Source: Orlajensenia sp001423545
GTDB taxonomy: Bacteria > Actinomycetota > Actinomycetes > Actinomycetales > Microbacteriaceae
Reading direction: 5' to 3'
Length of the DNA: 64,000 bases
NCBI GenBank assembly: GCA_001423545.1
Contig: LMOK01000001.1
Span: 496,001-560,000 of the forward strand
A program made the position numbers and the translations under genes. The notes under the pieces are model-generated. The model saw nothing but the letters and a program-made list of their open reading frames with translations, made no database searches and was not told the DNA's origin. Shown in pieces: positions 19,072 to 30,801 of the stretch. Each line of letters opens with the position of its first letter. Within the stretch, counting starts at the first letter, position 1.

Positions 19072-19917
19072 GATGCGACTCCACTTCCTCGGAGCGACGG
19101 GCGATCGCATCCGCGACGCCCTCGGGTCCCGCCTCCAGTATGGTGCGTGATTCCGACACGATGACACCCGGAGTGAGATTCCCGAAGATCCTCCGCGTGT
19201 CCCGCGGGTCTGCTCCCTGGTGTCCGAATCCCGGCGCGAGCACGGGCAGGGTGGCCGTCGGCTGCTCGGCACCGATGTCGATTCCGAAGTCGGCCAGGGC
19301 GACGGTCGCGCCGATCACGACGCCGGCCGAGCCGAATCGCGAGCCGCCCTGCTGGGCGTTCCATCCGGTCAGCGCATCGATGACATCGCCCGCGACGGTC
19401 GCGCCCGTGGCCGTGACCCGCGCATCCTGCACCCGAGCGGCCTCGGGGTTCGACGTCGCGGCCAGCACGAAGACGCCCTTGCCGCGCGCTGCCGCGTAGT
19501 CGAGGCTCGAGGCGAGCGACCCGACGCCGAGGTACGGGCTCGCCGTGACGGCGTCGGCTTCGAGAGGGGAACCCGGCCGCAGCCAGGCCTCGGCGTACGC
19601 CTCCATCGTCGAGCCGATGTCGCCGCGCTTCGCGTCGGCGATGGTGAGGATCCCGGCCGAGCGTGCTTCTGCCAGCACCCGCTCGAGCGCCGCGAACCCG
19701 GCCGAGCCGTGCCGCTCGAAGAACGAGACCTGCGGCTTGACGATGCCCGCCCGCCCGTGGGCGGCGCCGATCACCCGGAGTCCGAACTCGCGGGCGCCGA
19801 TGGCGTTGTCCTCCAGGCCCCAGCGGTCGAGCAGCCAGGCGTGGGGGTCGATCCCGACGCACAGGTGTCCGAAGCGGTCGAATGCCGCTCCGAGCCTGTC
19901 ACCGAACGGGGTCACCG

Positions 19918-19921
<4 letters not shown>
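19064..19921 (-). CDS. pyrF: Orotidine 5'-phosphate decarboxylase, type 2
   Basis: Final step of UMP synthesis. 285 aa, the longer actinobacterial/myxobacterial type. The catalytic Asp-Lys-x-x-Asp is Asp96, Lys98 and Asp101 in LTIADAKRGDIGST. Substrate loop CVGIDPH is at 21-27 and APGFGHQGADP near the C-terminus. ATGA overlap with carB upstream and an 8-nt overlap with the IHF-gmk gene downstream, so UMP and GDP synthesis are probably co-translated. Confidence 0.97.
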
Positions 19922-23207
<3,286 letters not shown>

Positions 23208-23208
<1 letters not shown>

Positions 23209-24410
23209 CAGTTCTGGTCTCCATCGGTTGCGTCGTTCTCGGATGCTTCGGGTGCTTCGGTCGCCTCGCTCGTCGAGGTCCTCGCGAGCACCATGTCGCG
23301 GAACCTGTCGAACAGGTAGTTGGCGTCGTGCGGGCCTGCCGCGGACTCGGGGTGGTACTGCACGCTGAACGCGGGGATGTCGAGGCAGTTGAGGCCTTCG
23401 ACGACGTTGTCGTTGAGGTCGTAGTGGCTGACCTCGACGCGGCCGAAGCCCTCGGCGGAGTCGCTCACCTCGTGCAGCGGCGCGTCGACGGCGAAGCCGT
23501 GGTTGTGCGCGGTGATCTCGACGCGACCCGTCGAGACGTCGATCACGGGCTGGTTGATGCCGCGGTGGCCGAACGGCAGCTTGTAGGTGCCGAAGCCGAG
23601 GGCGCGGCCGAGCAGCTGGTTGCCGAAGCAGATGCCGAAGTAGGGCACGTCGGCACGGAGCACCGTGCGGAGCAGCTCGACATGGTGGTCGGATGCCCCG
23701 GGGTCGCCCGGGCCGTTCGAGAAGAACAGTGCGCTCGGCTCGAGCTCCAGGATCTCTTCGGCCGTCACGGTCTGGGGCAGCACGATCACGTCGAAGCCGC
23801 GCTCCGCGAGGAAGTTCAGCGTGGACGTCTTGACGCCGAGATCGAGCACGGCGACGGAGCCGATGCGCTCTCCCGTGGCCGGAACGTCGTAGCGCTCCTG
23901 GGTGGAGACGGCACCGGACAGGTTCTGGCCGGCCATCTCGACGCCGCCGCGCACCAGTTCGAGCTGCTCGCCGTCGCTGAGAGCGGCATCCGCCCCCGAG
24001 AAGATACCGGCGCGCATGGCACCGGCGGACCGAAGGTGCCGGGTGACGGCGCGCGTGTCGATGCCGCTGATGCCGACGACTCCCGACGCGACCAGGTCGT
24101 CGTCGAGGCTGCGCTCCGAGCGGAAGTTCGACACCACGCGGCTGGGGTCGCGCACGATGTAGCCGGCGACCCAGATCTTGGAGGACTCCATGTCCTCGTC
24201 GTTCATACCGGTGTTGCCGATGTGCGGAGCCGTCTGCAGCACGATCTGGCCGGCGTAGCTCGGGTCGGTCAGCGTCTCCTGGTAGCCGGTCATGCCGGTG
24301 GAGAAGACGGCCTCGCCGACGGTGCGGCCCTCGGCGCCGTACGCGCGGCCGCGGTAGCGCGATCCGTCCTCGAGGACGAGGACGGCCGGGCTCGGAATGG
24401 ATGCAGCCAT
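23208..24410 (-). CDS. carA: Carbamoyl-phosphate synthase small (glutaminase) subunit
   Basis: Hydrolyses glutamine and passes ammonia to CarB. 400 aa. The N-terminal CPSase-specific domain has EAVFSTGMTGYQE. The class I glutaminase domain has nucleophile Cys261 in YFGICFGNQLLG and the His/Glu pair in VQYHPESAAG. The C-terminus has an unusual acidic Glu/Ala-rich tail of about 25 residues. The start follows the PH-like gene by 2 nt and the stop overlaps carB. Confidence 0.98.
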
Positions 24411-24412
24411 GT

Positions 24413-24940
24413 TCAGGCCTCGCTTTCTTCGGTGGCTTCCGCAGGAGCGGAGCTGAGGATGTGGGCGAGTGCGTCGAGGACGCGCTCGCGGTCGGAGGAA
24501 TCGGAGATCCGCAGGTAGCTGTCGGCGAGGTCGCCGGAGCCGGCCAGGGCCCAGGTGATGCAGACCAGTCCGTCGCGCTCGACGACCCGGTCGATGGCGA
24601 AGGTCGCCGGACCTGCGCCGTGCATGGCCTCGCGCGGGATCCAGGCCGTCTCCTCGCCCGGGATCTCGAGCGCGACGCCGTCGGCGCCGGCGGTGACGCG
24701 GGCCTTGGCCCTGAAGCCGAGGCTGCGGATGTTGAGGCGCTCGAGCGGCTTCTCGTGCTGCGTGGTGGCGACGTAGAAGCCGTCGGCTCCGACGATCGGG
24801 GCCGCGACGGAGGCCGGGAGCGGGTAGGCGCCCACCTGGACGTCGCGCCGGCCGCGCCCGCGCCAGCCCAGCCACATGGCGAGCAGGATGAGGGCTGTGA
24901 TGGCGATCACGATGATGGCCGGAACCGTGTAGTCGGTCAT
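24413..24940 (-). CDS. Membrane-anchored PH-like domain protein of the pyr operon
   Basis: 175 aa. One N-terminal transmembrane helix (about residues 5-24), a basic stretch WRGRGRRD, then a soluble beta-rich domain to about residue 160 and a short acidic tail. I recognise the actinobacterial protein that lies between pyrC and carA, also in mycobacteria; its function is not established. ATGA overlap with pyrC and a 2-nt gap to carA mean it is co-translated with the pathway. No catalytic motif is seen. It might anchor or sense; that is speculation. Confidence 0.85.
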   Translation of the reverse strand: MTDYTVPAIIVIAITALILLAMWLGWRGRGRRDVQVGAYPLPASVAAPIVGADGFYVATTQHEKPLERLNIRSLGFRAKARVTAGADGVALEIPGEETAWIPREAMHGAGPATFAIDRVVERDGLVCITWALAGSGDLADSYLRISDSSDRERVLDALAHILSSAPAEATEESEA

Positions 24941-26268
24941 GCGCGCGCCTCCCGGGCTGCCGCGGCGATCTCGGCGGTCTCGAGCACGGCACCGTCGAGC
25001 ACCGTGGCGTAACCGTGGTGGAAGGTCGCGACGACCTGTCCGGGAAGGGTGCGTCCGAGGTAGGGCGAGTTCACGCTGCGACCGGCGAGGTCGGCGGCCC
25101 CCCACGAGCGGCTGGCGGTCGGGTCGTACAGCACAATCTCGGGAGCTGCACCGACGGCGATCGCCTCGCCGTGGCCGCGGATCCGTCCGATGCGCGCCGG
25201 CGTCTGCGAGAGCACCCGGGCCACGTCGCTCCAGTCGAGCAGGCCGTTCTCGACGACCGAGGCGTGCACGACCGAGAGGGCCGACTCGAGCCCGACCATG
25301 CCGTTGGCTGCGGCATCCCACTCGCATTCCTTCGATTCCGACGGATGCGGCGCGTGATCGGTGGCGACGATGTCGATGGTGCCGTCGGCCAGGGCCGCGC
25401 GCACGGCCTCGACGTCCTCGCGGCGCCGCAGGGGCGGGTTCACCTTGAAGCGCGCGTCGTAGCCCGAGATCAGGTCCTCGGTGAGCAGCAGGTGGTGCGG
25501 GGTGACCTCTGCCGTGACCTGGATGCCGCGGGCCTTGGCCCAGCGGATCACGTCGACCGAGCCTGCCGTCGAGACGTGGCAGATGTGCAGGCGCGACCCG
25601 ACGTGCTCGGCGAGCAGGACGTCGCGGGCGATGATCGCCTCCTCGGCCACGGCGGGCCAGCCGGCCAGCCCGAGTTCGCCGGAGAGGGCGCCCTCGTTCA
25701 TCTGCGCGCCCTGGGTGAGCCGCGGCTCCTGGGCGTGCTGGGCGATGACGCCGTCGAACGCCTTCACGTACTCGAGGGCGCGACGCATGAGGAGGGCATC
25801 CGAGACGCAGAATCCGTCGTCGGAGAAGACCCGCACGTTCGCCCGTGACCGGGCCATGGCGCCGAGTTCGGCGAGGCGCTCGCCCTGCAGACCCACCGTG
25901 ACGGCGCCGATGGGCTGCACCGTGGCGTAGCCGGCGACATCGCCGAGGGCGAGTTCCTGCTCGACGACGCCTGCGGTGTCTGCGACCGGTGCCGTGTTGG
26001 CCATCGCGAAGACCGCGGTGAAGCCGCCGGCTGCTGCGGCGCGGGTGCCGGTGAGGATGGTCTCGCTCTGCTCGTAGCCCGGCTCGCGCAGGTGCGTGTG
26101 CAGGTCGACGAGGCCGGGCAGGGCGATGAGCCCGTCGGCGTCGACGACCCGTGCGCCCACGGCGCTCAGGCCCGTGCCGACCTCGGCGATGATCCCGCCG
26201 TCGAGGAGGATGTCTGACGTGGTGCCGTCGGCGAGCGACGCACCACGGATGAGATAGGACTCGGCCAT
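24937..26268 (-). CDS. pyrC: Dihydroorotase, class I
   Basis: Cyclises carbamoyl-aspartate to dihydroorotate. 443 aa amidohydrolase. Zinc ligands: His57 and His59 (LVDLHTHLREPG), histidines in AQHAQEP and ICHVSTAGS, the catalytic Asp in VATDHAPH, and the class I aspartate in VFSDDGF. It starts 5 nt after pyrB and overlaps the PH-like gene by 4 nt. Length fits active bacterial class I enzymes rather than inactive PyrC' forms. Confidence 0.97.
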   Translation of the reverse strand: MAESYLIRGASLADGTTSDILLDGGIIAEVGTGLSAVGARVVDADGLIALPGLVDLHTHLREPGYEQSETILTGTRAAAAGGFTAVFAMANTAPVADTAGVVEQELALGDVAGYATVQPIGAVTVGLQGERLAELGAMARSRANVRVFSDDGFCVSDALLMRRALEYVKAFDGVIAQHAQEPRLTQGAQMNEGALSGELGLAGWPAVAEEAIIARDVLLAEHVGSRLHICHVSTAGSVDVIRWAKARGIQVTAEVTPHHLLLTEDLISGYDARFKVNPPLRRREDVEAVRAALADGTIDIVATDHAPHPSESKECEWDAAANGMVGLESALSVVHASVVENGLLDWSDVARVLSQTPARIGRIRGHGEAIAVGAAPEIVLYDPTASRSWGAADLAGRSVNSPYLGRTLPGQVVATFHHGYATVLDGAVLETAEIAAAAREARA

Positions 26269-26273
26269 GTCGC

Positions 26274-27221
26274 CTACTCCCCCTTCTCGCCGGAGAGCAG
26301 TAGATACAGGGCGGCCATTCTCACCGAAACTCCATTCGCAACCTGCTCGAGCACGCTCGACTGGGGAGAGTCTGCTGCTCGGGAAGAGATCTCGAGGCCG
26401 CGATTCATCGGGCCAGGGTGCATGACAATGCTATCCGCCCTGAGGCGCGCGAACCGCTCGTCGTCGAGGCCCCACGCTCGGGAATACTCCCGGCTGTTGG
26501 GGAAGAACGCGGCGTGCATGCGCTCGAGCTGGATGCGCAGCATCATGACGGCGTCGGGCTGGGCGTCGATGGCGTCGTCGAGGTCGTAGCCGACGCTGAC
26601 GGGCCAGTTGGCGAGGTCGACGGGCAGCAGGGTGGGCGGCGCGACGAGGTTCACCTCGGCGCCGAGCGTCGAGAGCAGCCAGACGTTGGAGCGCGCGACC
26701 CTGGAGTGCAGGATGTCTCCGACGATCGTGACCCGGACGCCGTCGAGGCCGCGACCCCGCGAGGCGCTGCCGTGGATGCGGCGACGCAGCGTGAACGCGT
26801 CGAGCAGAGCCTGCGTCGGGTGCTCGTGCGTCCCGTCGCCGGCGTTCAGCACGCCGGCGTCGATCCAGCCGCTCCGGGCGAGCACGAGGGGGGCCCCGGA
26901 GGAGCCGTGCCTGATGACGACGGCATCCGCGCCGATCGCCGCCAGGGTCTGCGCCGTGTCCTTCAGGCTCTCGCCCTTCGAGACGCTCGAGCCCTTCGCG
27001 CTGAAGGAGATGACGTCGGCGCTCAGGCGCTTGGCTGCGGCCTCGAACGACACCTTGGTTCGGGTGGAGTCCTCGAAGAACAGGTTGACGACGGTGCGGC
27101 CGCGCAGCGTCGGGAGCTTCTTGACCTCGCGCAACTGCACGTCGGCCATGTCCTCGGCGATGTCGAGCAGCTCGATGGCCTCGTCGCGGCCCAGGTCTCG
27201 CGTGGAGAGCAGGTGCCTCAT
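26274..27221 (-). CDS. pyrB: Aspartate carbamoyltransferase catalytic subunit
   Basis: Condenses carbamoyl phosphate with aspartate. 315 aa. Carbamoyl-phosphate site FEDSTRTKVSFE and the HPTQALLD motif are present. No pyrI regulatory subunit is encoded nearby, as expected outside enterobacteria. The ATG overlaps the pyrR stop (ATGA), so the operon's translation is coupled to pyrR, the point of control. Confidence 0.98.
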   Translation of the reverse strand: MRHLLSTRDLGRDEAIELLDIAEDMADVQLREVKKLPTLRGRTVVNLFFEDSTRTKVSFEAAAKRLSADVISFSAKGSSVSKGESLKDTAQTLAAIGADAVVIRHGSSGAPLVLARSGWIDAGVLNAGDGTHEHPTQALLDAFTLRRRIHGSASRGRGLDGVRVTIVGDILHSRVARSNVWLLSTLGAEVNLVAPPTLLPVDLANWPVSVGYDLDDAIDAQPDAVMMLRIQLERMHAAFFPNSREYSRAWGLDDERFARLRADSIVMHPGPMNRGLEISSRAADSPQSSVLEQVANGVSVRMAALYLLLSGEKGE

Positions 27222-27757
27222 TCGTCGCCTCCCTCGATCGAGACGAACTCGGCGCCGTCGATCTCGCTCAGGTGCACGTTGATGCGCTCGGACGTGGCGC
27301 TCGGCAGGTTCTTGCCGACGAAGTCGGCCCGGATCGGAAAGTCCCGGTGGCCACGGTCGACGAGCACGGCGAGGCGCACAGCCCTGGCCCGGCCGAGGTC
27401 GTTGAGGGCGTCGAAGGCGGCGCGGATGGTGCGTCCGGAGAACAGCACGTCGTCGACGAGCACCACGGTCTTGCCGTCGATGCCGACGGGCACGTCCGTC
27501 GGCGACGGAGTGCGTGTGCGGGTGCGCGACAGGTCGTCGCGGTACATGGTCACGTCGAGCGACCCGGCGAGCTGCACCGGGGCGTCGGGCTCGATGCGCT
27601 GGATGATCTCGGCGATGCGGCGGGCCAGAACAGTGCCACGCGTGGGGATGCCGAGGATGACGAGATCGGCCGAACCGCGATTCGATTCGAGGATCTCGTG
27701 CGAGATGCGGGTGAGTGCCCGCGAAATGTCAGAGTGATTCAGCACTGTACGCGCCAT
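27218..27757 (-). CDS. pyrR: Bifunctional pyrimidine regulator and uracil phosphoribosyltransferase
   Basis: 179 aa type I phosphoribosyltransferase fold. PRPP-binding loop VVLVDDVLFSGRTIRAA is clear, and ILGIPTRGTVLA is the PyrR N-terminal signature. PyrR binds pyr mRNA when UMP is high. In actinobacteria it represses translation of its own operon, and the matching RNA site overlaps the ribosome-binding site here. First gene of the pyr operon. Confidence 0.97.
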   Translation of the reverse strand: MARTVLNHSDISRALTRISHEILESNRGSADLVILGIPTRGTVLARRIAEIIQRIEPDAPVQLAGSLDVTMYRDDLSRTRTRTPSPTDVPVGIDGKTVVLVDDVLFSGRTIRAAFDALNDLGRARAVRLAVLVDRGHRDFPIRADFVGKNLPSATSERINVHLSEIDGAEFVSIEGGDE

Positions 27758-27763
27758 CAGACC

Positions 27764-27797
27764 GACTCCCTTCTCCGTCTCACAGGACGGCTTTAAA
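27764..27797 (-). promoter_or_regulatory. PyrR-binding RNA element overlapping the pyrR ribosome-binding site
   Basis: Minus-strand sequence GTCCTGTGAGACGGAGAAGG closely fits the known PyrR anti-antiterminator loop consensus (A/G-TCC-x-G-x-GAG-x-C/T-x-G...AAGG), preceded by TTTAAAG. The AAGGGAG within it is the pyrR Shine-Dalgarno, 6 nt from the ATG. No terminator/antiterminator pair is seen, which argues for translational repression rather than attenuation. Position and match are direct observations; function is by analogy. Confidence 0.8.
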
Positions 27798-27819
27798 GGT
27801 TGCCAACCTCTCCAGCATA
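27797..27819 (-). promoter_or_regulatory. Putative pyrR promoter -10 and short palindrome
   Basis: A TATGCT hexamer (27814-27819) lies about 60 nt upstream of pyrR; no convincing -35 is seen. Just downstream is the 13-bp palindrome AGGTTGGCAACCT (27797-27809), which would be at the 5' end of the transcript. It could be an operator or a small hairpin that stabilises the leader. Low confidence. Confidence 0.35.
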
Positions 27820-27889
27820 GCGAACGCCGAGCACGACCCGTCCGCGCTGTCGGCCTTCCGCGCCTGCCGCCGGTGTGCTTGCATGGGCC

Positions 27890-29197
27890 ATGGCCGATGT
27901 GATGATCGCCGTGATGCCCTTCGTCGGGCATGTGGCGCCTCTCGCCGCCGTCGCACGCGCCTTCCTCGCCGACGGCCACGCCGTGCGTGTCTACACGGGC
28001 TCGGCCCACGCCCCGGTCTTCGCCGCGCTCGGCGCCCAGACCGTCCCCTGGACCGCGGCTCCTGACTTCGACGAGCACGACCTCACCCCGACGTTTCCCG
28101 CCTTGCGCGGCCGCAAGGGCCCGAGCCAGATGCTCGCGAACGTGGAGCACCTGTTCATCCGCACGGCGGCAGCGCAGAGCGACGACCTCGTGGCGGCCTG
28201 GGCGGAGCGCCCCTGGGACGTCATCGTCGCGGACAACCTGAGCCTCGGCGCCCGGCTGGCGTCCGAGCGCACGGGGTCGCCCTGGGTCACCGTGGCCATC
28301 GTGCCGCTGGCCATCCCGAGCCGGGAGCTGCCGCCGCCGTCGCTGGGGATCCCCCCGGCGCGCGGACCCGCAGGTCGGCTCAGGGATGCAGCCCTGCGCC
28401 GACTCCTGCCCCTGGCCACCCGCGGCATGCGCTCGGCCTACCTCGAGCAGCGCGAGCTCTGCGGCCTGCCGGTCGCCGAGCGCAGCTTCGACGAAGCCTG
28501 GTACTCCCCCGACCTGGTCTGCGCCAGCGGGGTGCCCGAACTCGAGTACCCGCGCAGCGACCTGCCCGAGCAGGTCGTCTTCGTCGGGGCGCTCACGACC
28601 CCGCCTCGGGCGACCGGGCAGCTTCCGGCATGGTGGCCCGAGCTCGGCGAGCCTGCGGCATCCGTGGTGCTCGTGACGCAGGGAACCCTGAATGTCGACC
28701 CGCACGACCTCATCGAGCCGGCCATGGGCGCGCTGGGCCGGCAGGACGTGACGCTGGTGGTGACGACGGGGCGGGCGGATGCGCCGGACCTGCCGTTCCC
28801 GGTGCCGCCGAACGCGCGGGTCGCCGGCCTGCTCCCGTTCGGTGAGCTGCTCCCCCACGTCGCCGTGATGATCACGAACGGCGGGTGGGGTGGCGTGCTG
28901 GCCGGACTCGCCCACGGCATCCCCCTCGTGATCGCCGGCGGAGACCTCGACAAGCCGGAGATCGCCGCCCGCGTGGCCTGGGCTGGAGCGGGGGTGAACC
29001 TGCGCACCGGGACGCCGTCTGCCCGCCGGGTTCTCGAGGGTTGGCGCCGGGTCGCGTCCACGCCGTCGTACCGGGAGAACGCCCGGCGCATCGCCGCGAG
29101 CCTCGCCGGTCACGACGGGCCGGCCGAGGTGGTCGCGCACACGATCGAGCTGCTGGCGACCCGCACCGGAACAGGCCGGAACGACGAGAAGCCGTGA
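27890..29197 (+). CDS. UGT/MGT-type glycosyltransferase, acceptor unknown
   Basis: 435 aa GT-B fold protein resembling macrolide and glucuronosyl-type glycosyltransferases. The N-terminal acceptor domain starts VMIAVMPFVGHVAPLAAVARAF. The C-terminal nucleotide-sugar domain has ITNGGWGGVLAGLAHGIPLV, where most relatives have HGG, and GGDLDKPEIAARV in place of the common D-Q-x-E. I chose the ATG at 27890; a GTG 15 nt upstream is in frame. It is the only rightward gene in the first 42 kb, divergent from pyrR and convergent with nusB, so it is probably expressed on its own. The acceptor cannot be predicted. Confidence 0.85.
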   Translation: MADVMIAVMPFVGHVAPLAAVARAFLADGHAVRVYTGSAHAPVFAALGAQTVPWTAAPDFDEHDLTPTFPALRGRKGPSQMLANVEHLFIRTAAAQSDDLVAAWAERPWDVIVADNLSLGARLASERTGSPWVTVAIVPLAIPSRELPPPSLGIPPARGPAGRLRDAALRRLLPLATRGMRSAYLEQRELCGLPVAERSFDEAWYSPDLVCASGVPELEYPRSDLPEQVVFVGALTTPPRATGQLPAWWPELGEPAASVVLVTQGTLNVDPHDLIEPAMGALGRQDVTLVVTTGRADAPDLPFPVPPNARVAGLLPFGELLPHVAVMITNGGWGGVLAGLAHGIPLVIAGGDLDKPEIAARVAWAGAGVNLRTGTPSARRVLEGWRRVASTPSYRENARRIAASLAGHDGPAEVVAHTIELLATRTGTGRNDEKP

Positions 29198-29230
29198 GAA
29201 CAGGCTGGTCCGGCCTGTTCTCACGGCTTC
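29188..29230. terminator. Perfect 18-bp inverted repeat at a convergent gene end
   Basis: Arms GAAGCCGTGAGAACAGGC (29188-29205) and its exact complement (29213-29230) flank a 7-nt loop. The stop codon of the glycosyltransferase gene lies inside the left arm. It sits between convergent genes and probably terminates both. No T-tract follows on either strand. Confidence 0.75.
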
Positions 29231-29231
29231 G

Positions 29232-29268
29232 GCCTGCCGTCGCGTTCGGACCGAACGCGACAACAGGC
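29232..29268. terminator. Second tandem inverted repeat before nusB end
   Basis: Arms GTCGCGTTCGG (29239-29249) and CCGAACGCGAC (29251-29261) around a single A, flanked by a further GCCTG/CAGGC pair (29232-29236 and 29264-29268) with a 2-nt mismatch bulge. It follows the first hairpin within a few bases. Likely part of the same bidirectional terminator; a protein-binding palindrome is an alternative because the centre is so short. Confidence 0.55.
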
Positions 29269-29282
29269 GAGGTCCTGGGGCC

Positions 29283-29696
29283 CTACGCCTTGACCTGCGA
29301 GATCTTCGCGAGCAGACCGTTGACGAACCCGGCCGAGTCGTCGGTCGAGAGCACGGTGGCTGCCTCGACGGCCTCGGAGATGGCGACGCCGTCGGGCACC
29401 TCGTCGTTGAAGACGATCTCCCAGATGCCGATGCGGATGAGCGCACGGTCGATGGCCGGCATCCGCTTCAGGGTCCAGCCCTGGGCGTAGGTCTCGATGA
29501 GCTCGTCGATCTCGGCCTGGTTGTCGACGACGCCGTCGACGATCTCACGCGCGTAGAGCCAGCTCGCCTCGCGCGCGGGCTCGTTGACCGCGCGCTCCGC
29601 CTCGGCCGCGAGGGCCTGGGGCACGCTGATCTGGCGCATGTCGGCCGAGTAGAGGATGTCGAGGGCGCGCTTGCGCGCCTTGGTGCGCGCGCTCAC
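29283..29696 (-). CDS. nusB: Transcription antitermination factor NusB
   Basis: 137 aa all-alpha RNA-binding protein that with NusE binds boxA of rRNA leaders and prevents termination. Recognised from KARKRALDILYSADMR at the N-terminus and AIDRALIRIGIWEI and VFNDEVPDGVAISEAVEAA towards the C-terminus. GTG start sharing one base with the efp stop (TAGTG). Last gene of the aro-efp-nusB run. Confidence 0.96.
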   Translation of the reverse strand: MSARTKARKRALDILYSADMRQISVPQALAAEAERAVNEPAREASWLYAREIVDGVVDNQAEIDELIETYAQGWTLKRMPAIDRALIRIGIWEIVFNDEVPDGVAISEAVEAATVLSTDDSAGFVNGLLAKISQVKA

Positions 29697-30259
29697 TAGT
29701 CGTTGACGCGACCGAGGTAGTCGCCCGTGCGGGTGTCGACCTTGACCTTGGTGCCGGTCTCGAGGAACAGCGGAACCTGGATCTCGTAGCCGGTCTCGAC
29801 TGTGGCGGGCTTCGTGCCACCGGTGGAGCGGTCGCCCTGCAGGCCCGGCTCGGTGTAGGTGATCTCGAGCACGACGGATGCCGGGAGCTCGACGTAGAGC
29901 GGGTTGCCGTTGTTGAGCGCCACGGTCACGGCCTGGTTCTCGAGCATGAAGTTCTTCGCGTCGCCGACGACGGTGTCGGTCACGGTGATCTGGTCGTAGT
30001 CGGCGGTGTCCATGAACACGAATCCGTCGCCATCGGCGTACAGGTAGGTGAAGTCGCGACGGTCGACGTTCTCGATCTCGATCTTCGCGCCCGCGTTGTA
30101 GGTGCGGTCGACGACCTTGCCCGTGACGACGTTCTTGAGCTTGGTGCGCACGAAGGCGCCACCCTTGCCCGGCTTCACGTGCTGGAACTCGATCACGCTC
30201 CAGAGCTGCCCGTCGATCGAGAGGACGACGCCGTTCTTGATGTCAGCGGTAGATGCCAT
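29696..30259 (-). CDS. efp: Elongation factor P
   Basis: 187 aa; three beta-barrel domains. Rescues ribosomes stalled at polyproline stretches. The tip loop is VKPGKGGAFVR with Lys32 as the residue modified in proteobacteria. No efp-modification gene is nearby, and unmodified Lys is known in some actinobacteria. The C-terminal OB signature is present in GYEIQVPLFLETGTKVKVDTRTG (read in two parts). Coupled to nusB. Confidence 0.98.
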   Translation of the reverse strand: MASTADIKNGVVLSIDGQLWSVIEFQHVKPGKGGAFVRTKLKNVVTGKVVDRTYNAGAKIEIENVDRRDFTYLYADGDGFVFMDTADYDQITVTDTVVGDAKNFMLENQAVTVALNNGNPLYVELPASVVLEITYTEPGLQGDRSTGGTKPATVETGYEIQVPLFLETGTKVKVDTRTGDYLGRVND

Positions 30260-30340
30260 GCGAAAGTGATCCGTTTCAGTTGGGGAAGTTGCGCGGCCGA
30301 TGGCGCGTAACGCGCTGGGCCATCAGAGAAGTTTAGACTC

Positions 30341-30790
30341 TCACGCCTGCGAACGGAGAATCTGGTCGACGGCCAGCCGGTAGGAGTCGAAACCGAACCC
30401 CGCGATGACCCCGGATGCCACCCCGCTGATGACACTCGAGTGGCGGAAGCTCTCGCGTGCGTGCGGGTTGGTGATGTGCACCTCGATCAGCGGCAGTCCG
30501 GCACCGGTGACGAGGGCGGCGGCGTCGCGCAGCGCGTAGCTGTAGTGGGTGAAGGCGGCGGGATTCAGCACGACGGGCGAGCCGGAGTCGACGGCGCCGT
30601 GCAGCCAGCGCACGAGCTCGGACTCGTCGTCGGTCTGACGCAGCTCGAGCGTTGCCTCGGAGGCGGCATCCGACACCTGCTGCGTGATGGCTCTCCTCAG
30701 GTCTTCGAGGTTCGCCGAACCGTACACCTCGGGCTCACGGGAGCCGAGCCGACCGAGATTGGGGCCGTTGAGCACGAGGATCGTCGTCAT
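30341..30790 (-). CDS. aroQ: 3-dehydroquinate dehydratase, type II
   Basis: Third shikimate step. 149 aa, forms a dodecamer in the family. N-terminal LVLNGPNLGRLG; catalytic Arg18 and Tyr23 in the lid loop SREPEVYG; substrate residues Asn76 and His82 (NPAAFTHYS) and His105 (EVHITN). The usual T-x-S after the histidine reads Y-S here, a mild variation. It lies 11 nt after aroB. Confidence 0.96.
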   Translation of the reverse strand: MTTILVLNGPNLGRLGSREPEVYGSANLEDLRRAITQQVSDAASEATLELRQTDDESELVRWLHGAVDSGSPVVLNPAAFTHYSYALRDAAALVTGAGLPLIEVHITNPHARESFRHSSVISGVASGVIAGFGFDSYRLAVDQILRSQA

Positions 30791-30801
30791 GAGAGGTCAG
30801 C

